Source: Actinomycetota bacterium (GTDB lineage: Bacteria > Actinomycetota > Actinomycetes > Streptosporangiales > Streptosporangiaceae). From it: 64,000 nt of DNA. The stretch spans positions 35,673-99,672 of the forward strand of contig JAJPIV010000104.1 of NCBI GenBank assembly GCA_021324595.1. The letters run 5' to 3'. Below are positions 1 through 9,516 of this stretch, one piece after another. The translations under genes and the position numbers were made by a program. The stretch's first letter is position 1; each line of letters begins with the position of its first letter. The notes under the pieces were generated by a model. That model saw only the letters and a list, made by a program, of their open reading frames with translations. It searched no databases and was not told where the DNA came from.

Positions 1-1
1 C

Positions 2-952
2 ACCCTGATCACCACCAACGTGGAGGCCGCGCGCCTGCGGCAGGAGTACGACCCGCCCGCGCACGGGTTCACCGGGATTGCCGAGGTTCCCTGGCACGAC
101 CCGGCCGCCTTCGTGGCAGCGGCGGCCGACCTGGCGGGCGCCGCCCCCGCGGGCCTGGCCAGCGACGGGCACCCCGCGTTCGGCGCCGACGCGTCGCAGG
201 ACCTGACCGCGCTGCGCCTCGCGCTGTCCCCCGCCGAGCAGGCCGACCTCGCCGACCTCGGCGCCGACGCGGCACGGGCGGTGCAGGAGGCGCTCGCGGC
301 CTGGCAGCCGGGCGAGCGCGACCTGGACATCCAGGCCCGGTGCGCCGCGCTGCTCGAGGCCGCCGGCGCCGACGCGCCCGTGCTGATCGTGGGCGGCGAC
401 GACAGGCTGGACCGCTTCCGGCACCCGATGGCCGCCGGCGCGCCGGTGCGCCGCCTGGCGATGGCCGTCGTGGTCGCCCGGCGGCACGGCCTGCATGCCG
501 CGGCCACCAGGTTCGCCTCCGCCGGGCCGCTGGACGGCGGGCACGCGGCGCTGCGCGCCCGCGTGCTCGCGATCGAGGACGCCGTGCTCGCCGCGTGCGT
601 CCCGGGCGCCACCTACGGCCAGGTGCTGGCCGCGCTGGACCGCGCCTACGCGGCAGCCGGCGCGCGAAGCGGGTGGACCGGTCACTACCAGGGCGGGCCC
701 ATAGGATTCGCCCAGCGCGAGTTCGAGATCGCCCCCGGCCAGGCCGCCTCGCGCTGGCACCGCGAGCCGGTGGCGGCCGGCCATGCGGTGGCCTGGAACC
801 CCAGCCTGCCCGGCGGCGCGAAGGCCGAGGACACCTACCTGGTGGACGGCGCCGGGGGGCTGAGGCGCGTCACGGCCGCGCCGGGCTGGCCGGCCGAGGC
901 AGGAGGCGGGCGGGCCGGGCCCCGCCCGGGAGTGCTGGAGGTGGGCGGGTGA
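2..952 (+). CDS. M24-like (creatinase/aminopeptidase fold) protein, 5' end cut by window
   Basis: The frame is open to the left edge (residues TLITTN precede an internal GTG at 20), so the gene probably starts outside the window; 316 residues are visible. The second half resembles the pita-bread fold of M24 peptidases: a HYQGGPIGF segment stands where family members have a conserved His/Gly loop, and AEDTYLV matches the last Glu-containing strand. The two Asp metal ligands of true M24 peptidases are not evident in the region around residues 145-185, so it may be a non-canonical member whose catalysis is uncertain. Its stop overlaps the next start (GTGA), showing it is cotranscribed with the dehydratase and ABC genes. 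Family assignment is from motifs only; the substrate is unknown. Confidence 0.6.
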   Translation, partial: TLITTNVEAARLRQEYDPPAHGFTGIAEVPWHDPAAFVAAAADLAGAAPAGLASDGHPAFGADASQDLTALRLALSPAEQADLADLGADAARAVQEALAAWQPGERDLDIQARCAALLEAAGADAPVLIVGGDDRLDRFRHPMAAGAPVRRLAMAVVVARRHGLHAAATRFASAGPLDGGHAALRARVLAIEDAVLAACVPGATYGQVLAALDRAYAAAGARSGWTGHYQGGPIGFAQREFEIAPGQAASRWHREPVAAGHAVAWNPSLPGGAKAEDTYLVDGAGGLRRVTAAPGWPAEAGGGRAGPRPGVLEVGG

Positions 953-1902
953 CCCGAGGAACCGGCGATCGGCAGCTGACCGGCGCCGCGGTGCTGGCGC
1001 TCAGCGGGCTCGCGGCCGAGCCCGCCGGCCCGCCCAGCAGCGCGCGGTTCCCCGACGGCGCCCACTTCCGGATCGAGATCCCCAGCGTGGAGGGGCCCGC
1101 GGTGCTGCGCGCGGTGGTCGCCGAGGCCGCCGCGCGCCGGATCACGGTCAACCGGGTGTCCCAGGGCAGCGGCGCGATGCTGCTGTCGTCCGCCGAGCTC
1201 GCCGAGATGGCCAGGGTCGGCGCCGATCACGGCATCGAGGTCTCGCTGTTCGTCGGCCCGCGCGAGGAGTGGGACATCGGCCGGGCGGCGGCCTCCCCCG
1301 ACGGCCAGGTCTTCGCCGGGCGGCTGCGCGGGGCGCGCCAGCTGCGGTACGCGCTGGACGACATCTCCCGCGCCGCCGAGCAGGGGATCCGCGGGTTCCT
1401 CATCGCCGACCCCGGCCTGCTCGAGCTCGTGACCGGGATGCAGGCGGCCGGCCAGCTGCCCGCCTCGATCGTCTGGAAGGTGTCCGCGGTCCTCGCGCCG
1501 TCGAACCCGCTGAGCTTCCGCCAGCTCGAGCGCCTCGGCGGGTCCACGATCAACGTCCCCGCCGACCTCACGCTCGGCCAGATCGCCGAGATCCGCGCGC
1601 TCAGCTCGCTGCCGATCGACCTGTACGTAGAGGCGCCGGACGCGATGGGCGGGGTGGTCCGCGGCCACGAGGCCGCCGACCTGATCTGCGTGGCCGCGCC
1701 GATGTACGTCAAGTTCGGCCTGCGCAACTCCCGCCTGCTGTACCCCAGCGGGGCGCACCTGGTCCACGAGGCGGTGGCGATCGCCCGGGAGAAGGTCCAC
1801 CGGGCCGCGGTCGCGCTGGAGTGGATCGAGCGCAACGGCGCCGAACTCACCCAGTCGGCTCCCGGCGCGCCTGGCCTCGGCGTCCCAGAGCCGCCGCGAT
1901 GA
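949..1902 (+). CDS. Putative TIM-barrel protein, U32-peptidase-like
   Basis: A 317-residue soluble protein. The GTG start is chosen because it overlaps the preceding TGA and follows a GGAGG about 8 bases upstream. Alternating strand/helix segments, a conserved-looking FLIADPGLLELV stretch, STINVPADLTLGQIAEI and the late PMYVKFGLRN motif suggest a beta/alpha barrel of the kind annotated as U32 family peptidase in actinobacteria; I see no signal peptide or membrane segment. Placement between the M24-like gene and a sugar-acid dehydratase, with 4-base overlaps on both sides, suggests a metabolic role rather than proteolysis. The U32 assignment is tentative, from overall resemblance. Confidence 0.5.
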   Translation: MTRGTGDRQLTGAAVLALSGLAAEPAGPPSSARFPDGAHFRIEIPSVEGPAVLRAVVAEAAARRITVNRVSQGSGAMLLSSAELAEMARVGADHGIEVSLFVGPREEWDIGRAAASPDGQVFAGRLRGARQLRYALDDISRAAEQGIRGFLIADPGLLELVTGMQAAGQLPASIVWKVSAVLAPSNPLSFRQLERLGGSTINVPADLTLGQIAEIRALSSLPIDLYVEAPDAMGGVVRGHEAADLICVAAPMYVKFGLRNSRLLYPSGAHLVHEAVAIAREKVHRAAVALEWIERNGAELTQSAPGAPGLGVPEPPR

Positions 1903-3710
1903 GCAGCGGGAACGGGCCTCGCGCCCGCCCGCCGGCCCCGCATCCGGCCGCGGCGGGGGCGGCGGCGAGCGCCGCCGGGCGGCTGGCGCTGCGCAGCGAC
2001 GGCTGGCTGGCCGGCGACGACGAGGTCGCCCTGGCGCACCGGGTCGCCCTGGCCAGCGCCGGGGTCACCGCCGGGCGCGAGGGCGGGCCGGTGATCGGCA
2101 TCGCGAACTCGGCAAGCCAGCTCAACCCGTGCAACCTGCCCCTGCGCGACCTGGCCGGGGCGGTGCGCGCGGGGATCGAGGAGGCGGGCGGCGCGGCGGC
2201 CGAGTTCCCGGTGATCTCGCTCGGCGAGGACCTGATGAAGCCGACCGCGATGCTCTACCGGAACCTGCTCGCCATCGAGGTCGAGGAGATGGTCCGCGCC
2301 AACCCGCTGGACGGCCTGGTCATCCTCGCCGGGTGCGACAAGTCCGTGCCGGGCGCGCTGATGGGAGCGGTCAGCGCGAACGTCCCCACGGTCCTGGTGA
2401 CCGCCGGGGCCCGGCCGCCGGCCCGGTTCCGGGGACGGCGGGTCGGCACCGGCACCGGCCTGTGGCGGCTGTGGGACGAGCGGCGGGCCGGGCGGCTGGA
2501 CGACGCGGCATGGGCCGAGCTCGAGCGCTGCCTCGCCTGCGGCCTCGGGACCTGCAACACGATGGGCACGGCCTCGACGATGGCGCTGCTGTCCGAGGTG
2601 CTCGGCTTCATGGTCCCCGGGTCGGCGTCGATCCCCGCGGGCGATCCGCGCGCCATCCCGGCTGCCCGGCAGGCCGGCCGCGTCGCGGTCGACGCCGTCG
2701 CGCACGGCCGGCGCCCGCAGGACATCCTGACCCCGGCCGCGCTCGCCAACGCGATCACCGCGCTGCACGCGGCGGCCGGCTCGACCAACGCGGTGATCCA
2801 CCTGGCTGCCCTCGCGGGCCGGGCCGGGGTGACCTTCCGGCTGGACGACGTCGGCCGCCTGGGCGCGGCGGTGCCGGTGCTCGCCGATGTCGAGCCGTCC
2901 GGGTCGCGCCTGGTGCAGGACTTCGACGCCGCCGGCGGCGTGCCCACCCTGCTGCGCGAGCTGGCCGGGGCCGGGCTGGTCGAGGCGGCGGCGCGCACCG
3001 TCACCGGCGCCAGCGTCGGCGAGATCGCGGCCGCCGCCCGGCCGGCCGCCCCGGGCGGCGCGATCCGCCCGGCCGGCTCCCCGCTGCGGGAGAACGGCGC
3101 GTTCGCCGTGGTCCGCGGGTCGCTGGCACCGGACGGCGCGGTGATCAAGACCTCCGCGGCCAGCCCCGCGCTGCTGACGCACCGCGGCCCCGCGGTGGTG
3201 TTCCGCGGCTACGCGGACATGCGGGCCCGGATCGACGACCCGGGGCTGCCGGTCACCGCGGACAGCGTGCTCGTGCTCGCCGGATGCGGGCCGGCCGGGG
3301 CCGGGATGCCCGAGTGGGGCATGATCCCGATCCCGGCCCGGCTGGTCCGCCAGGGCGTCACCGACATGGTCCGCGTCACCGACGCGAGGATGAGCGGCAC
3401 GAGCTTCGGCACCGTCGCGCTGCACGCGGCGCCCGAGGCGGCGGTCGGGGGCCCGCTCGCCCTGGTCCGCGACGGCGACCCGGTCATCCTGGACGCCCGG
3501 TCCGGCGTCCTGGACCTCGACGTGCCCGCCGCCGAGCTGGCCCGGCGCCGCGCCGCCTGGTCGCCGCCGGGGCCGGCGCACCTGCGCGGCTGGCCCGCGC
3601 TGCACGCCCGGCACGTCACCCAGGCACCCGACGGGTGCGACCTGGACTTCCTGCGGGCGCCGACAGCGGCGCACCGGATCTTCATCGAGCCAGTCATCGG
3701 GCGCTCCTGA
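1899..3710 (+). CDS. IlvD/Edd family dehydratase (pentonate/sugar-acid type)
   Basis: A 603-residue Fe-S dehydratase of the IlvD/Edd superfamily, expected to dehydrate a 2,3-dihydroxy acid to a 2-keto-3-deoxy acid. AGCDKSVPG places one cluster cysteine at residue 146 and CGLGTCNTMGTASTM places further cysteines at 214 and 219; the MGTASTM wording is typical of the arabinonate/xylonate branch rather than of valine-pathway IlvD. The C-terminal beta domain carries DARMSGTSFGT. The ATG overlaps the previous stop (ATGA). About 40 low-complexity residues precede the conserved N-terminus, so a later start is possible. Linked to a sugar ABC importer, it probably acts on an imported sugar or its aldonate; the exact substrate is not deducible. 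Confidence 0.85.
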   Translation: MSSGNGPRARPPAPHPAAAGAAASAAGRLALRSDGWLAGDDEVALAHRVALASAGVTAGREGGPVIGIANSASQLNPCNLPLRDLAGAVRAGIEEAGGAAAEFPVISLGEDLMKPTAMLYRNLLAIEVEEMVRANPLDGLVILAGCDKSVPGALMGAVSANVPTVLVTAGARPPARFRGRRVGTGTGLWRLWDERRAGRLDDAAWAELERCLACGLGTCNTMGTASTMALLSEVLGFMVPGSASIPAGDPRAIPAARQAGRVAVDAVAHGRRPQDILTPAALANAITALHAAAGSTNAVIHLAALAGRAGVTFRLDDVGRLGAAVPVLADVEPSGSRLVQDFDAAGGVPTLLRELAGAGLVEAAARTVTGASVGEIAAAARPAAPGGAIRPAGSPLRENGAFAVVRGSLAPDGAVIKTSAASPALLTHRGPAVVFRGYADMRARIDDPGLPVTADSVLVLAGCGPAGAGMPEWGMIPIPARLVRQGVTDMVRVTDARMSGTSFGTVALHAAPEAAVGGPLALVRDGDPVILDARSGVLDLDVPAAELARRRAAWSPPGPAHLRGWPALHARHVTQAPDGCDLDFLRAPTAAHRIFIEPVIGRS

Positions 3711-3739
3711 CGGCGGCCCGGCACAGAAAGGAAAGATCC

Positions 3740-5032
3740 GTGAGGGGATGGAAGATGGCGGCCGCCACGGCGGCGGCCGCGCTGCTGGCCGCCGGCTGCG
3801 GCAGCGGCGGCAGCGGGCCGGCGTCCGGCCCGGTCACGATCACGATCTGGCACAACTACGGCACCGAGCAGAACGCGACCGCGCTGAACAACCTGGCCAA
3901 GGCGTTCCACGCGCTGCACCCCGGGATCACGGTCAAGGTGGTCAGCCAGGACGCCAGCAACTACTTCGCCCAGCTCCAGGCGGCGGCGATCTCCCGCAAC
4001 GGGCCGGACCTGGCGGTGATGTGGACCGGGCTGTTCACGCTCCAGTACAAGAGCTTCCTCACCAACCTCAAGGGCGAGATACCGGCGGCGGACCTGGCCA
4101 GGATCGACCCGACCGCGCTGAAGTGGACCTCGGACGGCTTCAACGCCGCCAACGGGCCGTACGTGATCCCGCTGGAGGACCAGTTCTACATCGGCTTCTA
4201 CAACAAGGCCGACTTCGCCAAGGCCGGGGTCACCTCGGTGCCGGCCGACTGGAGCCAGCTGTTCGCCGCCTGCGCCAAGCTGAGGAAGGCCGGCTTCACC
4301 CCGATCGTGTACGGCAACGGCGGCCAGCCGCTCGGCGCCACGTTCTACCCCTGGTACGACATGAGCTACATGATGATCGGGGCCTACTCGGTGAAGCAGT
4401 GGCAGGGCCTGTACAGCGGCCAGATCCCGTGGACCTCGCCGGCGATCAGGGCCCAGCTATCGACCTGGGCGCGGCTGCACAGCAGCGGCTGCACCAACCC
4501 GGACGTGGTCACCAACACCAACAACCTGGGCCAGTTCGAGAGCGGCAAGGCCGCGATGATGATCGACGGCACCTGGGACACGCAGAAGTTCACCAGCGCC
4601 CTCGGCGGCAAGGTCGCCGCGTTCGTCCCGCCGTTCTCGCCGACCCCGATCAAGGGCGTGGTGGACTTCGCCGGCGACGGCATCGCGCAGATGAGCTACA
4701 GCCAGCACCCCAGGCAGGACGCGATGTTCCTGGAGTTCATGACCACGCCGGAGGCGGCCAGGATCATCAACGCGGCCGGGCTGATCCCGGCCATCGTCGG
4801 GACGAGCACGTCCAACCCCGTCAACCAGCAGATGCTGGACTTCGTGAGCCAGGACCACATGATCCCGTACCCGATGCTCGACAACGTGGTGCAGGGCAAC
4901 GTGGTGAACACCGGCTCGAAGTTCCTGCCGTCGGTGCTCGGCGGCCGGGTCTCGGTCCAGGCCGCCCTGTCGGCGATGCAGACCACGCTGCAGCAGCTTC
5001 CGGCCAGCCAGCGCGGCAACACGTTCCCGTGA
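3740..5032 (+). CDS. ABC sugar transporter, extracellular solute-binding lipoprotein
   Basis: A 430-residue family 1 solute-binding protein. The N-terminus has a basic start, a short hydrophobic alanine-rich stretch and the lipobox LLAAGC near residues 15-20, so it is a membrane-anchored lipoprotein that captures the substrate outside the cell. ITIWHNYGTEQN and the late DGIAQMSYSQHP segment are typical of the sugar-binding group. The GTG at 3740 is preferred because of an AAAGGAAAG ribosome site just upstream and the positive residues it adds; ATG 3755 is an alternative. The 29-base gap after the dehydratase is the largest in the operon before the ATPase. The stop overlaps the first permease start. 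Confidence 0.9.
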   Translation: MRGWKMAAATAAAALLAAGCGSGGSGPASGPVTITIWHNYGTEQNATALNNLAKAFHALHPGITVKVVSQDASNYFAQLQAAAISRNGPDLAVMWTGLFTLQYKSFLTNLKGEIPAADLARIDPTALKWTSDGFNAANGPYVIPLEDQFYIGFYNKADFAKAGVTSVPADWSQLFAACAKLRKAGFTPIVYGNGGQPLGATFYPWYDMSYMMIGAYSVKQWQGLYSGQIPWTSPAIRAQLSTWARLHSSGCTNPDVVTNTNNLGQFESGKAAMMIDGTWDTQKFTSALGGKVAAFVPPFSPTPIKGVVDFAGDGIAQMSYSQHPRQDAMFLEFMTTPEAARIINAAGLIPAIVGTSTSNPVNQQMLDFVSQDHMIPYPMLDNVVQGNVVNTGSKFLPSVLGGRVSVQAALSAMQTTLQQLPASQRGNTFP

Positions 5033-5934
5033 TCGCTGCCGCCCGGAGCAGGTCGTCCCGGCTCGCCGCCCGCAGGCGGCGGGCCGGGATCCTGCTCAGC
5101 CTGCCCGCGGTCGCCCTGGTCGTCGCGCTGCTCGGGGTGCCGATCGGGCAGGCGGTCTACTACTCGATGACGATCTGGAACGGCATCACGGCCACCTGGG
5201 TCGGCCCGAGCGCGTACGCCTCGACGTTCACCGACCCGATCTTCTGGCGGGTCCTGGAGAACAACGCGCTGCTGCTGCTCGCGGTCCCGTTCGCGATCGG
5301 CATCCCGCTGGTGATCGCGGCGCTGCTCAACGAGCATGTCCGCGGCTGGCGGTTCTTCCGCTCGGTCTACTTCCTGCCGACCGCGATCTCCTGGGTCGTG
5401 ATCGGCATGTTCGCGCTGCGCTTCTTCTCCGCGACCGGCGTCCTCAACCAGGTGCTCGCCCATTTCGGGCTCGGCCCGTCGGCGACCGACATGCTGGCCG
5501 GGGAGACCAGCGCCCTGGCGGCGCTGGCGATCACCTTCGTCTGGTCGATGATCGGCACCAACACGATGATCTTCCTGACCGGCATGGCCACCCTGGACCC
5601 GACGCTGATCGAGGCCGCCCGGGTGGACGGCCTGTCCCGGTGGCAGATCTTCTTCCGGGTGCAGCTGCCGCTGCTGACCAGGTTCGTCCAGTTCGCGTTC
5701 GTGATCACGGTGATCAGCGCGTTCTCCGCGCTGTTCAGCCTGATCTTCGTGATGACCGGCGGCGGTCCGGGGTTCGGCACCACCACGCTGGAGTTCTTCG
5801 TCTACCAGACCGGCTTCCAGCAGGTCCAGTTCGGCACCGGGGCGCTCTACGGGATCATCCTGTTCGTGATCATGGCCCTGGTCGGCCTGGTGCAGCTGCG
5901 GCTGATCAGGCCCTCCGACGGGGAGGGGTGGTAG
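5029..5934 (+). CDS. ABC sugar transporter permease (MalF-like)
   Basis: A 301-residue integral membrane protein with about six hydrophobic segments, the first at residues 17-40. The cytoplasmic EAA loop reads [20 protein letters not shown], the coupling helix that contacts the ATPase in CUT1 importers. The GTG start overlaps the TGA of the binding-protein gene, implying translational coupling. With the next permease it should form the heterodimeric channel. The length is normal for MalF-like permeases that lack the large periplasmic insertion. Confidence 0.9.
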   Translation: MIAAARSRSSRLAARRRRAGILLSLPAVALVVALLGVPIGQAVYYSMTIWNGITATWVGPSAYASTFTDPIFWRVLENNALLLLAVPFAIGIPLVIAALLNEHVRGWRFFRSVYFLPTAISWVVIGMFALRFFSATGVLNQVLAHFGLGPSATDMLAGETSALAALAITFVWSMIGTNTMIFLTGMATLDPTLIEAARVDGLSRWQIFFRVQLPLLTRFVQFAFVITVISAFSALFSLIFVMTGGGPGFGTTTLEFFVYQTGFQQVQFGTGALYGIILFVIMALVGLVQLRLIRPSDGEGW

Positions 5935-5936
5935 CC

Positions 5937-6779
5937 GTGGCGGCGCACCCCGGCCGGCGCCCCCTCGGGCCGCGCCTGCGGCGCCACGTCTGGGCGTGGG
6001 CCTTGTTCGCCATCATGATCGTCATCGCGGTGGTGATGCTGTACCCGTTCTGGTACATGGCGGACAACGCGTTCCGCAGCCCGGGCCAGTTCGACCGGCA
6101 GAGCGGCCACTCGCTGGCGGGCTGGTCGGAGCTGTTCGCGAACCTCCCGGTCGCCAGCCAGATGCTCAACTCCACGCTGGTGTGCGCCGCGGCGATCGCG
6201 ATCATCCTGGTGGTCTCGACGAGCTCGGGCTTCGCGTTCGCCAAGCTCCGCTTCCGGGGCAGCGGCACGGTCTTCCTGCTCGTGGTCTCCGCGCTCATGG
6301 TGCCGCTGCAGTCGATCATCATCCCCGAGTACGTCAACCTGGCCAAGCTCGGCCTGACCAACTCCTACGCGGGCGCGGTCCTGGTCTACGCGGCGCTCGG
6401 CACGCCGTTCGCCACCTTCCTCATGGCCACCTACTACCGCGGCATCTCCGACGAGCTCATCGAGGCCGCGATCATCGACGGGCTCGGCTACGAGCGGACG
6501 TTCCTGCGGATCGCGCTCCCGCTGTCGCTGCCGGCCATCGCGACCGTGACCGTGCTGCAGTTCATCCAGATCTGGGACGACCTGCTGGTCGGGCTGCTGT
6601 TCCTGCCGCCCGGCCAGCGGACGATCACCGCGGGCCTGGCCACGCTCTCGGCGGGGCGGACCACGAGCATCCCCGCGCTCATGGCCGGCTCGCTGATCAG
6701 CGCGGTGCCGGCGATCGTGGTCTACCTGATCTTCCAGCGCCATCTGGTCAAGGGGCTGACCCTCGGAATGGGAAGGTAG
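5937..6779 (+). CDS. ABC sugar transporter permease (MalG-like)
   Basis: A 280-residue permease with about six membrane segments and the EAA loop [20 protein letters not shown]. It ends in a MalG-type tail ([12 protein letters not shown]). The GTG at 5937 follows the run GGGGAGGGG by about eight bases; another in-frame GTG at 5928 is too close to that site. It lies two bases after the first permease. It is the second half of the channel of a CUT1 sugar importer. Confidence 0.9.
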   Translation: MAAHPGRRPLGPRLRRHVWAWALFAIMIVIAVVMLYPFWYMADNAFRSPGQFDRQSGHSLAGWSELFANLPVASQMLNSTLVCAAAIAIILVVSTSSGFAFAKLRFRGSGTVFLLVVSALMVPLQSIIIPEYVNLAKLGLTNSYAGAVLVYAALGTPFATFLMATYYRGISDELIEAAIIDGLGYERTFLRIALPLSLPAIATVTVLQFIQIWDDLLVGLLFLPPGQRTITAGLATLSAGRTTSIPALMAGSLISAVPAIVVYLIFQRHLVKGLTLGMGR

Positions 6780-6787
6780 GGGCGGGC

Positions 6788-7996
6788 GTGTCGCGGATCG
6801 AACTCGACTCGGTCACCAAGCGGTTCCCCGACGGGACGACGGCGGTGCGCGCGCTCGACCTGCGGGTCGGCGACGGCGAGCTGCTCGTGCTGGTCGGGCC
6901 GTCCGGCTGCGGCAAGACCACCGCGCTGCGGATGATCGCGGGCCTGGAGGCGGTCACCTCGGGCACGATCAGCATCGACGGCGTGGTGGTCAACGACGTC
7001 GAGCCCCGCCACCGGGACATCGCGATGGTGTTCCAGAGCTACGCGCTCTACCCGCACCTGTCGGTCTACGAGAACATGGCGTTCAGCCTGCGCTACCGGG
7101 GCGCGCGCAAGAGCGAGATCCAGGCCCGGGTCGCCGAGGCCGCGCGGATCCTCGAGCTCGAGCCGTACCTGAGGCGCAAGCCGCGGGAGCTGTCCGGGGG
7201 GCAGCGGCAGCGCGTCGCCATGGGCCGGGCGATCGTCAGGCAGCCGCGGGCGTTCCTCATGGACGAGCCGCTGTCGAACCTGGACGCGAAGCTGCGGGTG
7301 CAGATGCGGGCCGAGATCGCCCAGCTGCAGCGTTCGCTGGGGACGACCACGGTCTACGTGACCCACGACCAGACCGAGGCGATGACGCTGGGCACCCGGG
7401 TCGCCGTGCTCTCCGGCGGCGTGCTCCAGCAGGTCGCGCCGCCGACCGAGCTGTACCGGCGCCCGGCCAACCTGTTCGTGGCCGGCTTCATCGGCTCCCC
7501 GCCGATGAACCTGATCGACGCCCGGCTGGAGCGCGGGGACGGCGGCCCGCTGGTCGTGTTCGGGCCGCACCGGCTGCGCGTGCCGCCGTCGGTGCTGGCC
7601 GGCCACTCCGGCCTGGACCGGTACCTCGGCGAGCCGGTCGTGGTGGGCATCCGGCCCGAGCACCTGGCCGACGCCGCGCTCGCCGGCGCCCCGCCCGCCG
7701 GCCCCGCGGGCGGACCGGCGCCCGGCGGGCCGGCCGCGGGCGAATCGGTGATCGAGCTGCCGATCAGCCTGCGCGAGGAGCTCGGCTCGGAGGTTCACCT
7801 GCACGCCACGATCGGCGCGGCCGCCCACGCCGGCGCCGCGGGCGACGGCGACGACGTCCGGTCGCTTGCCACGATCGTCGCCCGGGCCGACCCTCGGTCC
7901 CGCATCGCCGAGGGCACGATCGCCAGGCTCGTGGTGGACGCCGCCGAGCTGCACTTCTTCGACCCCGCGACCGGCGCGAGCATCCGGGACGGCTGA
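6788..7996 (+). CDS. ABC transporter ATP-binding protein, UgpC/MsmX type
   Basis: A 402-residue ATPase with Walker [10 protein letters not shown], signature [14 protein letters not shown], Walker [10 protein letters not shown] and the switch His in [11 protein letters not shown]. The C-terminal third is the TOBE/OB regulatory region seen in multifunctional sugar ATPases (MsmK, UgpC). That region carries an inserted Gly/Pro/Ala run around residues 297-317. The GTG start is 8 bases after the permease stop. Having a dedicated ATPase in the operon is less usual in actinomycetes, where one shared MsiK often energises several importers. Confidence 0.9.
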   Translation: MSRIELDSVTKRFPDGTTAVRALDLRVGDGELLVLVGPSGCGKTTALRMIAGLEAVTSGTISIDGVVVNDVEPRHRDIAMVFQSYALYPHLSVYENMAFSLRYRGARKSEIQARVAEAARILELEPYLRRKPRELSGGQRQRVAMGRAIVRQPRAFLMDEPLSNLDAKLRVQMRAEIAQLQRSLGTTTVYVTHDQTEAMTLGTRVAVLSGGVLQQVAPPTELYRRPANLFVAGFIGSPPMNLIDARLERGDGGPLVVFGPHRLRVPPSVLAGHSGLDRYLGEPVVVGIRPEHLADAALAGAPPAGPAGGPAPGGPAAGESVIELPISLREELGSEVHLHATIGAAAHAGAAGDGDDVRSLATIVARADPRSRIAEGTIARLVVDAAELHFFDPATGASIRDG

Positions 7997-8008
7997 CTGC
8001 CGGGGGCC

Positions 8009-8036
8009 TGCCGGGGTAGGCCCGGCGGCCCCGGCA
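8009..8036. terminator. Hairpin between convergent ABC operon and amt
   Basis: TGCCGGGG (8009-8016) and CCCCGGCA (8029-8036) form a perfect 8-bp stem with a 12-base loop in the 68-base gap between two convergent genes. There is no T tract, as is common for GC-rich actinobacterial terminators. It could serve both strands; the function is inferred from position. Confidence 0.5.
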
Positions 8037-8064
8037 GCCAGGTCCGCCGGGCCACCTCCTGGCC

Positions 8065-9516
8065 CTAGCCGCCGTCCCTGCCCAGCGGCTTGCCGCCCGA
8101 GGTCACCAGCACCTTGCCGTCGTCGGTCACCAGCTCGTGGTGATGGTGGTGAGCCGGGACCGGGCCGCCGGGGATGTCGCCGAACACCGGCTCGGCCTCC
8201 GGCTCCTCCATCGGGTAGGCGACCTCCCCGTGGACCTGGACGTCGCCGGCGGCCAGCACCGCGTCCGGCTCGCGCAGCTTCATGAACAGCCCGATGCCGC
8301 GCAGGATCAGGAACGTGACCAGGCCGTCCCACGCGATCACGGTCAGGGCCGCCCCGGCCTGGATCAGCAGCTGCCGCGGGTGCCCGTAGAGCAGGCCGGC
8401 GGCCGTCACGCCGGGGGTCCGGCCGGCGCCTAGGTAGACGATCATCCTGGGGTCGGCCAGCAGGCCGACCAGCAGGCCGCCGAGCAGCCCGGCGAACCCG
8501 TGCGTGTACACCACGCCGAGCGCGTCGTCCACCTTGTTGAACGGCCAGACCTTCTTCGGCAGGTAGGCGAACAGCACCCACACCACCGCCGAGTCCACCA
8601 GGCCGATGACCATCGCGCCGACGCCGTTGACGTAGCCGGCCGCGGGGGTGATGCCGACGAGTCCGCAGATCATGCCGTTCACGCCGCCCAGGAAGGTCGG
8701 CTTCTTGTGCTCGCTGAGCAGCATGTCCATGACGATCCAGGTCATCATCGCGACCGCGGTGGCGAGGTTGGTGTTGACGACCGCGGCGGCCGCGTCCGCC
8801 CCGGCGAAGTACGGGTCGCCCCCGTTGAACCCGTTCCAGCCGAGCCACAGGATGCCCGCGCCGACCGCGGCGAACGGCAGGCTGTTGGGAGTGGCCTTCT
8901 CCCGGTCCCGCCGCAGCCGCGGGCCGACCACGGCCGCCGCGACGAACCCGGAGACCCCGGCGGCCAGGTGGATCACGTAGCCGCCGCTGTAGTCCAGCGC
9001 GCCCTGGCCGGCCCAGAAGCCGCCGCCCCAGAGCAGGAACGCGTTGACCGCGTAGGCGAACGTGATCCACAGCGGCACGAAGAGCAGCCAGACCTTGAAC
9101 CGGATGCGGCCGATCACGCTGCCGATGAACAGGATCGGGGTGATCGCCGCGAACACGAACTGGAAGTAGACCAGCGAGCCCTCCGGGAACCGGAACCTCG
9201 GCATCAGGCCGCCGAGCAGCGGGATGCCGGCCCGCGCCTGCTCCCCGGCCTGGCCGACGACCGGGCCGGGCCTGCCGACGAACGTGTGGATCCACGGCGG
9301 CCCGAAGCCCATCTTGAACGCCCACAGCACCCACGCGATGAGCGTCAGGCAGAAGGCGCTGAACACCATCATCATCGTGTTGACGGCCCATTTCCTCTGC
9401 ACCACGCCGGCGTAGAGCACGGCGAGCGCGGGGATGCTCATCAGCCCCACGAGCGTCGCGGCGGTGAGCTGCCAGGCGTTGTCGCCCGGGCTGAGCCAGG
9501 CGGGATAGGGGTTCAC
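8065..9516 (-). CDS. amt: Ammonium transporter, Amt family
   Basis: A 483-residue polytopic membrane protein with about eleven hydrophobic segments. Family hallmarks include AVLYAGVVQRK, GGYVIHLAAGVSGFVAA, GWNGFNGGDPYF, FLGGVNGMICGLVGITPAAGYV-like text and YTHGFAGLLGGLLVG. The GTG at 9516 follows AGGGAGGCAAGA; it gives the usual short N-terminus, whereas the open frame continues upstream without family similarity. The cytoplasmic tail is extended and contains a run of five histidines followed by ELVTDDGKVLV. No glnK/glnD follows, because the downstream neighbour is a convergent ABC operon. It conducts ammonium or ammonia into the cell for nitrogen assimilation. Confidence 0.93.
   Translation of the reverse strand: MNPYPAWLSPGDNAWQLTAATLVGLMSIPALAVLYAGVVQRKWAVNTMMMVFSAFCLTLIAWVLWAFKMGFGPPWIHTFVGRPGPVVGQAGEQARAGIPLLGGLMPRFRFPEGSLVYFQFVFAAITPILFIGSVIGRIRFKVWLLFVPLWITFAYAVNAFLLWGGGFWAGQGALDYSGGYVIHLAAGVSGFVAAAVVGPRLRRDREKATPNSLPFAAVGAGILWLGWNGFNGGDPYFAGADAAAAVVNTNLATAVAMMTWIVMDMLLSEHKKPTFLGGVNGMICGLVGITPAAGYVNGVGAMVIGLVDSAVVWVLFAYLPKKVWPFNKVDDALGVVYTHGFAGLLGGLLVGLLADPRMIVYLGAGRTPGVTAAGLLYGHPRQLLIQAGAALTVIAWDGLVTFLILRGIGLFMKLREPDAVLAAGDVQVHGEVAYPMEEPEAEPVFGDIPGGPVPAHHHHHELVTDDGKVLVTSGGKPLGRDGG

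Noticed and set aside
1227..3674. Long minus-strand open frame opposite the dehydratase
   Set aside because: It is the antisense shadow of GC-rich coding DNA: Arg/Gly/Ala-rich translation, no domain, while the plus strand encodes clear IlvD/Edd motifs.
6722..9391. 889-residue minus-strand frame spanning the UgpC-type gene and amt
   Set aside because: It overlaps convincing genes in another frame and shows no motif; the amt frame itself is in a different phase.
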